From positions 103,078,355 through 103,142,354 of the forward strand of contig CM043943.1 in the NCBI GenBank assembly GCA_014529385.2: a DNA stretch of 64,000 nt. Reading direction: 5' to 3'. Source of the stretch: Adiantum capillus-veneris. Lineage: Eukaryota > Streptophyta > Polypodiopsida > Polypodiales > Pteridaceae. A program made the translations under genes and the position numbers. The notes under the pieces were generated by a model. It was not told where the DNA came from. It was given only the letters and a program-made list of their open reading frames with translations, and searched no databases. Positions 59,038 through 64,000 of the stretch are shown piece by piece; position 1 is the first letter of the stretch, and each line of letters begins with the position of its first letter.

Positions 59038-61504
59038 TCATAGGATATTGGCCTTATCTTTTCCTCCTCCATGTCTAGTGTGCTTAAAATAACCTGTTCT
59101 TGCCATGTAGTGGGTTTTTTCCATGCCTTGTGTGGACCATATTGATAGTGAGCCGTATGTCTTGGCAAAATATGGACCATGGTTGAACAGTATGTGCTGC
59201 ATTGAAATAAAGCAAAATGGTCACTAGAGTAAAATTTAAAATTTTGTTTTGTATACGTAGAATGCCAACCCACCATGTAATGTGTGATATGTTGCCCACC
59301 CCACCCTGTAAGGTAAGCCTTTTTCCAATCCAGCAAGGCTGCTTGAAATGATGTGAGCCTACTTTGGTCCCAAGAATGCTGCTCAATGTAGTGTAAAACT
59401 TTATCTAGTGATTTCCACACGTTCGCCTTGTGATTCTGGATTTCCCCACCACCATCACTGTCTTTGACCACTTTATGTAATTGTTTCCATTTGTTGAACA
59501 GGTTTCTCCTTTCTTCTCTATCTGAACCTTTGAGGCTAAACCCAAGAAACCTTCTTGCCTTCACTCCGCCTATCGATGCTTTCCTCGGTACCTTGTACCC
59601 ACTTTGAGACATCTTAGGGTCCTCTTGGATTTTGACATTGCCTCCATGCAAACCAATGTCTGAGAGCACTCCCTCTAATGCTTTGATCACTCTTTTCGAC
59701 TCACTCTCTGGCTTTAATGTCCATGCAAAACATATGTACAAATGAACCACCTTTTCAATTATTCGATAGAGTGCATGAACTGTACAGGCGTTGAACTCTA
59801 CTCAGAGGAATATCAAGCATTGGTTTAAAAGTCTTATCTTGAAGATGTCTGTTGGGAGCTCTATTCCATTGCACACTCTCAAGAGATTGTGCATCAGCCA
59901 TGCAACATAACCATGGATTTTCCACAACTGCTCCGTGTGTTATGTTGTACATAACTTAAGAGTCTTTAAGTCACCTGCCATGTGCCATTCCACTGTGTAG
60001 TCACCAAATCCTTTCATCGAAAGAACGGCTCTGTTTCTTTGTTCATTTATGATAGAAGGAATTTGGGTTTGACTAAAAACCCAATCGAGGATTTCAAAAT
60101 TTTCCTTTTCAACTTGCAGTGAAAAACGAAACACAAAATCAACAACCAAATAATCAATATTTTCGTTATCATAGAGTGAACGAAGTATACCTGAAATGAT
60201 CTTAGAGTTAGGATGTTGTTTTTGGATTGCACGTTGAAGTATCGTGGATCCTCTTTCGTTATTGATGGATCCAGAGCTCTATTCATGAGGGTAATGGTGA
60301 CTCTATCCAGCTTCTTGTTCTTCAGGACCTCACACTCGTTGAGCTTCAAAACAAACTTGAGAACCCCACTGCACTCCTCTCGACTGATGCCAAAGAAGTA
60401 AATTGCATAGCTTTGCAATGCTTCAAGATCAACGAAGAGGTTGTTGTGCTCCTTAAACTGTACCTCTCTGCCACCCTTGCCTAAGAACGTTGCTTCAATA
60501 TGGAATGGTGACCCAAGTTTCTCAAACACCTCATCGTTTACGTGCCGACGAGCAGCCTTTACATGTGATGGCTTTGGCAGCAATGATCCTCTCTGTAGTT
60601 TATTTTGAGACTTTTTAGCTAATGCTTTGAAGAGTGCCCTGTATCCCATCTGCGAGATGCCACTCTCATCAAGTATTGCTTGCACTTCCATTGGTTTCAG
60701 CTGATTCTTGTTCATGAAGGAGGTAAGGAGCCTCCTTTTCAACTTACGAAATTTTTTCTGAGTTATCATCTCTTCAACTACTTCTTTTGGAACTAGACGG
60801 CTGTAATGCACTCCGGCATTGAAGCCTGCACCGTTCGCGTTTGGATGCAGTAAAGACCTGCCAAAAAAGCACCATGCGTTATGATCATGTATAGAAAAGT
60901 TTATCCATTTCTTAGTGAAGCACATTGAAGAAAAAAACCTTAAAGCTCGTATTCCTTTTTTCAGGCCACCACTACCAACCTTCATGTTCTCAATGTTGCA
61001 CAGATCTCGTTTTCTTTTCCGACTACCAAGCATGGTGTCTTTCTCTTGCAAACTTGTGATCTTCTTCTCAAGGCCTTGGATTGTCTCTTTGTTTGATGAA
61101 ATCTTTTGAGAGCATGCTTCATTAAGTTTGTTCAGCTGCATGTTCTCCATCGCCGGGAAGTTTCTTTGCCTTTCCGCATTCAATCCTCTCATTTCCAAAT
61201 GTTCGTTGTATCCCAATAGCCCATCCTTGCCCTCGCCTGTGAAATGTAAGAGATTAGTGATATTAGAAAAGGGAGGTGGTGCATTTGTCATAGGATCCTT
61301 TGGATAAACAGACCCACCGGTCCAAAATTCCAAATGATGTTCCTTGTTTGTCCTTCTAAGTTCTTTCTCCCGTTGAGATAAGAAAGACTCCCTCCTGCGT
61401 TTCTGCAACGGTGCGTACTCTTGCAATACATCAACATGAAGATGATGTGTGTTCTTTCTTTGGGTAAGTGTTAAAGATGAAGGGGCTGAGGATTGCAAGT
61501 TCAA
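59038..61504 (-). pseudogene. Element E gene 6: multi-exon transposase-like protein
   Basis: ATG 61504. Exon 1 (61504-60939) is basic and coiled-coil-like (QREKELRRTNKEHHLEFWTG; NKETIQGLEKKITSLQEKD). Three GT-AG introns are proposed: 60938-60858 (81 nt), 60190-60113 (78 nt) and 59273-59197 (77 nt). The exon joins at the first and third keep phase. Exon 3 reads DYTVEWHMAGDLKTLKL, NPWLCCMAD, LDIPLSRV, IIEKVVHLYICFAWTL and IGLHGGNVKI, with a 1-bp loss near 59945 and a 1-bp gain near 59791. Exon 4 reads HILFNHGPYFAKTYGSLSIW then STQGMEKTHYMARTGYF and ends at TGA 59038. I infer a DDE-like catalytic set (GDLK, LDIP, GMEK) but cannot name the family. Confidence 0.55.
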
Positions 61505-61559
61505 ATTAGTGTTTTCATCAGGAAAAGAAGCGTTCTACATTCCTAGAGTTGATAGAGAA

Positions 61560-61828
61560 AAAGACGGAGACTCGAAACTCATGAAATATCTCAGGTTTTG
61601 GGAGGGAAGGCCATATTCTCAAGTTTAGAGTTGATAGAGTTCGTGTGGCTTATGTTTCTGGAGGGAACGCTTGTAAGTTGGAATTTCAAATCATTAGTCA
61701 TACGGTTAGTTGGATTCCTGACAAGAAAACGAAGGATAAGAATGATAAAGACAGCGGCTACCTACCAAAGAATGTCACTTTGGCATTTTGTTGCGCAGAA
61801 AAGTATCACATAAAATGCACAATTTAAC
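61560..61828 (+). other. Short open frame near the right end of element E
   Basis: A plus-strand frame reads VAYVSGGNACKLEFQIISHT then WIPDKKTKDKND and ends in TAA at 61826. It looks protein-like but no family is recognised. It may be an exon of an upstream gene or chance. Confidence 0.2.
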
Positions 61829-61871
61829 ATTTTCATTTTCTCTCTCTAAGCCAACATAGCACTTCTTACAG

Positions 61872-61903
61872 GGCCCAAAAGTGAGTCCAACTTTCTCCTA
61901 ATG
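61872..61903 (-). repeat. Right terminal inverted repeat of element E
   Basis: Exact reverse complement of 49833-49864. Confidence 0.9.
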
Positions 61904-64000
61904 ACCTTCACCGGTTGTGCTAGCACACACCCAATGGCAAACATAGATGCATCTACATGAACATGAAATATTTTACTCCAATCTAGTGCCTTGAGGATCG
62001 ATGATGATACCAAAGATTATTTCAACTTTTGAAATGATTTCTCACAGTCTTTCGTCCAATTGAAGGTTACAGTCAAACCATAGAGAGGCTTGGAGATAAT
62101 ACGTACATGTAGAAAAAATTTATGTAGTATCCACAATGTTCCATGAAGGATTGAACCTTTTTTACTATTTTTGGACGTGGCATATCCACAATCACTTTGA
62201 TCTTGGACATGTCAGTGGATATTTCGTTTGCTGCTCACACAATATGCCCCAAGATCTTGCCCTATCTAATCATGAAAACATAGTTTTTTGTATTCAAGAA
62301 AATCTGATAGATACAACACTTCCCAAAGAATTTTTTTAGATGCTCTATATGGTCTTGGCGTAACATTGAGTGCACACACAAATTATCCACATAGATTTCT
62401 AAAAAGATAAACAATTATTTTTTGAAAGCATGAGCCATAAGTCTTTGGAAGGTGGAAGGTGAATTTGTCAACCTAAAAGGAATTACCCAGTAAGAAAAAA
62501 TGCCCCATTCAATCGCAAAAGTTGTTTTGTGCTAATCTTTTGGTTTGATTGACAATTGATTATAACCTGAAAATCCATCCAAAAAGCTATATGCTCATTT
62601 TCTTGCTACTCTTTTCAAGACATCATCAGTGATGGGAAGAGGATAATTGTCACAAATAGTAGATGCGCTCACATTTTTGAGCTTGACTCACACTCTTAAC
62701 TTACCATTCTTCTTAGGTACCACCACAATTAGGGATACCCAATCCGTGTGATCAAATTTGTAAATGAACTCTGCTTCCTTGACTTTTTCAATTTCCTCTT
62801 TGATTTTCTTGGCAAATATTTTGTTGTAAGTGTAAGGGCATTGTCTGCTTGTCTTAACACCAAGCTTAAGGGGAATTGTATGCTGACAGATGGTAGGATC
62901 AACCTCTCTTGAGTTCTTACAAGACCAGGAAAACACATTCTTATACTCTTTGAGCATTTGAATCAACAACTCTTCCTCCTCTACTGATAGATCTGTAGCA
63001 ATGTAGACAAGTTTAGGCTCCTCTCTTGGTTCTGCTAGATCTATTCTTTTAGCATCCTCAAGTTCATTGTACGATTTTTCTGGTTCTACCTTCTCCCTCA
63101 TTGGCTATTCAACGATGATTTTGCGGTCTTGAATAGTATACTTTTTGTAATGTGAGGGTACACTTATTCCATATTTCCCTGTTTCTTTCTCGTTTTTGTT
63201 TTCACTATCCATTTTTGTTGTCCAAACCTCTTTCCATGTTTGTTTCAACTCATTGCGTTGATTTTGGTTCATTTCGGTTCACGAACAGTATCCCCTGCCT
63301 TTGATGCGTCTTTTGGATGTTTTGTTGGTTGTCCTTTTTTTTGTTTCAGTTTGTTTAGATGAGAAGGTGTTGTCTCCTTTGTAGTTACCTTGTCCTTTGT
63401 GCAATCGTGACATCCCACTAATCTCATGTATGATTGTTTTTCCTCGATATGTGCCATCGGACTGTTTCTCATCCCTTTGCTGCATGTTTGTTCCTACAGC
63501 ATTGTTGTCTCCTGAGTCGCTGGTTTGGAAAATCAAAGAATGTTTCCTTTTTTGTTTCAAGATCACTTTCATGCTCTTCTGATTTCTCATCATTTTCACT
63601 AAGCTCCTCATATCCTTGGGTTTGAAGGGTGTCATGATAACATTCATCATGTGACTCCCTATTTTGCTCCAATGTGTGGCCTCAATCACTCTCCATGATA
63701 AGATCTATAATCAAAATCTCATTCTTGATACATAAACATTATACTTTGGTGTTGATTTTTTGCATGTCACCAGTTTCTATTATCTCTCGGTGATTTTTGC
63801 GTGGATATACTCTAGTCATACATATGGGAACTAAGTCTAAGTCATTCTTGTCACAAAACCTGGTGGGTGTGATTTCATTATCACACACATCTAAGGTGGC
63901 CAAGATCTGAGTCCATTCTAAGCGCTCCATTCTCTCTTCAAGGGAAGGTGCATGTATATAGTTTGGATCTTCAAATGGTCTTGCTATCTTGTTTTTGTTC
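61904..64000 (-). mobile_element. Degenerate Ty3/gypsy fragment, truncated by element E and by the window end
   Basis: Minus strand. About 63930-63280 is gag-like or protease-flanking, Lys/Asp-rich and unresolved. 63101-62688 is the RT linker and start (LVYIATDLSVEEEELLIQML, NVFSWSCKNSREVDP, LIVVVPKKNGKLRV). About 62690-62100 continues with frame breaks: FLDGFSGYNQLSI, WGIFSYWVIPFRLTNSPSTF, and YVDNLCVHS in place of Y-x-D-D. 62080-61904 is the RNase H start (KIFHVHVDASMFAIGCVLAQ), which stops at the terminal repeat of element E. No integrase or LTR is in the window. Confidence 0.85.

Larger units (their letters stand above)
49833..61903. mobile_element. Element E: about 12-kb putative DNA transposon or composite element with 32-bp perfect terminal inverted repeats
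   Basis: The 32 bp at 49833-49864 (starting CATTAGGAGAAAGTTGGACT and ending GGGCC) are the exact reverse complement of 61872-61903. The match stops abruptly on both sides. Between them lie at least five gene-like regions with short introns and a family of palindromes not seen elsewhere. The left flank is LINE endonuclease (plus strand). The right flank is a different element (minus-strand gypsy RNase H). No target duplication is visible. Recombination between two copies, or flank loss, would explain this. Confidence 0.6.

Noticed and set aside
49833-61903. Element E as a Maverick/Polinton
   Set aside because: No protein-primed DNA polymerase B, retroviral-type integrase, packaging ATPase or capsid motif is visible, and the terminal repeats are much shorter than usual.

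Overview
This window looks like intergenic heterochromatin from a large, repeat-rich land-plant genome. Three things support this: Ty3/gypsy and Ty1/copia elements of plant type (one with a chromodomain, one with a second RNase H domain), very long CT/GT microsatellites, and short GT-AG introns. I cannot name the species. A fern, lycophyte or other non-seed plant is possible but is only a guess. I found no intact host gene, no tRNA or rRNA gene, no CRISPR array and no prokaryotic-style operon.

Layout. 1-2457: an unrecognised degenerate coding sequence invaded by a truncated copia element. 2461-3750: a degenerate Helitron fragment on the minus strand. 3750-12204: gene-poor DNA with minisatellites, a 155-bp hairpin and microsatellites. 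12205-22826: element A, a full-length gypsy retrotransposon with 2.4-2.6 kb microsatellite-loaded LTRs and an RT, RNase H, second RNase H, integrase order. All of its coding regions are broken. 24688-27172: parts of a LINE (ORF1-like and endonuclease). The endonuclease is split by element B and resumes at 49537.

Element B (27173-49536, target duplication CTCAA) is a chromodomain gypsy element and hosts three later insertions. Element C (29629-36779, target duplication ACGT) is a non-autonomous LTR element encoding an acidic repeat protein. A solo copia LTR lies at 38124-38913 (target duplication AAGAG). Element D (43289-48840) is a non-coding DNA transposon inside B's 3' LTR. A minus-strand gypsy fragment runs from 61904 to the window end.

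The most unusual segment is element E (49833-61903), about 12 kb bounded by a perfect 32-bp terminal inverted repeat. It carries at least five intron-containing or frame-broken genes, mostly unrecognised. One is a divergent histone H3 with centromeric-H3-like features and a long acidic C-terminal extension. Another is a multi-exon protein that I infer may be a transposase. A single family of palindromes (arm motif GTCAG-ACCAAGCGAA) occurs as a single hairpin and in arrays lying just upstream of several of these genes and nowhere else I noticed. Introns that I can place in E are all 76-81 nt. E is the best candidate for a previously undescribed mobile system. Its genes now contain frameshifts and stops, so this copy is probably dead.

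All calls come from reading the sequence by eye, without homology searches.
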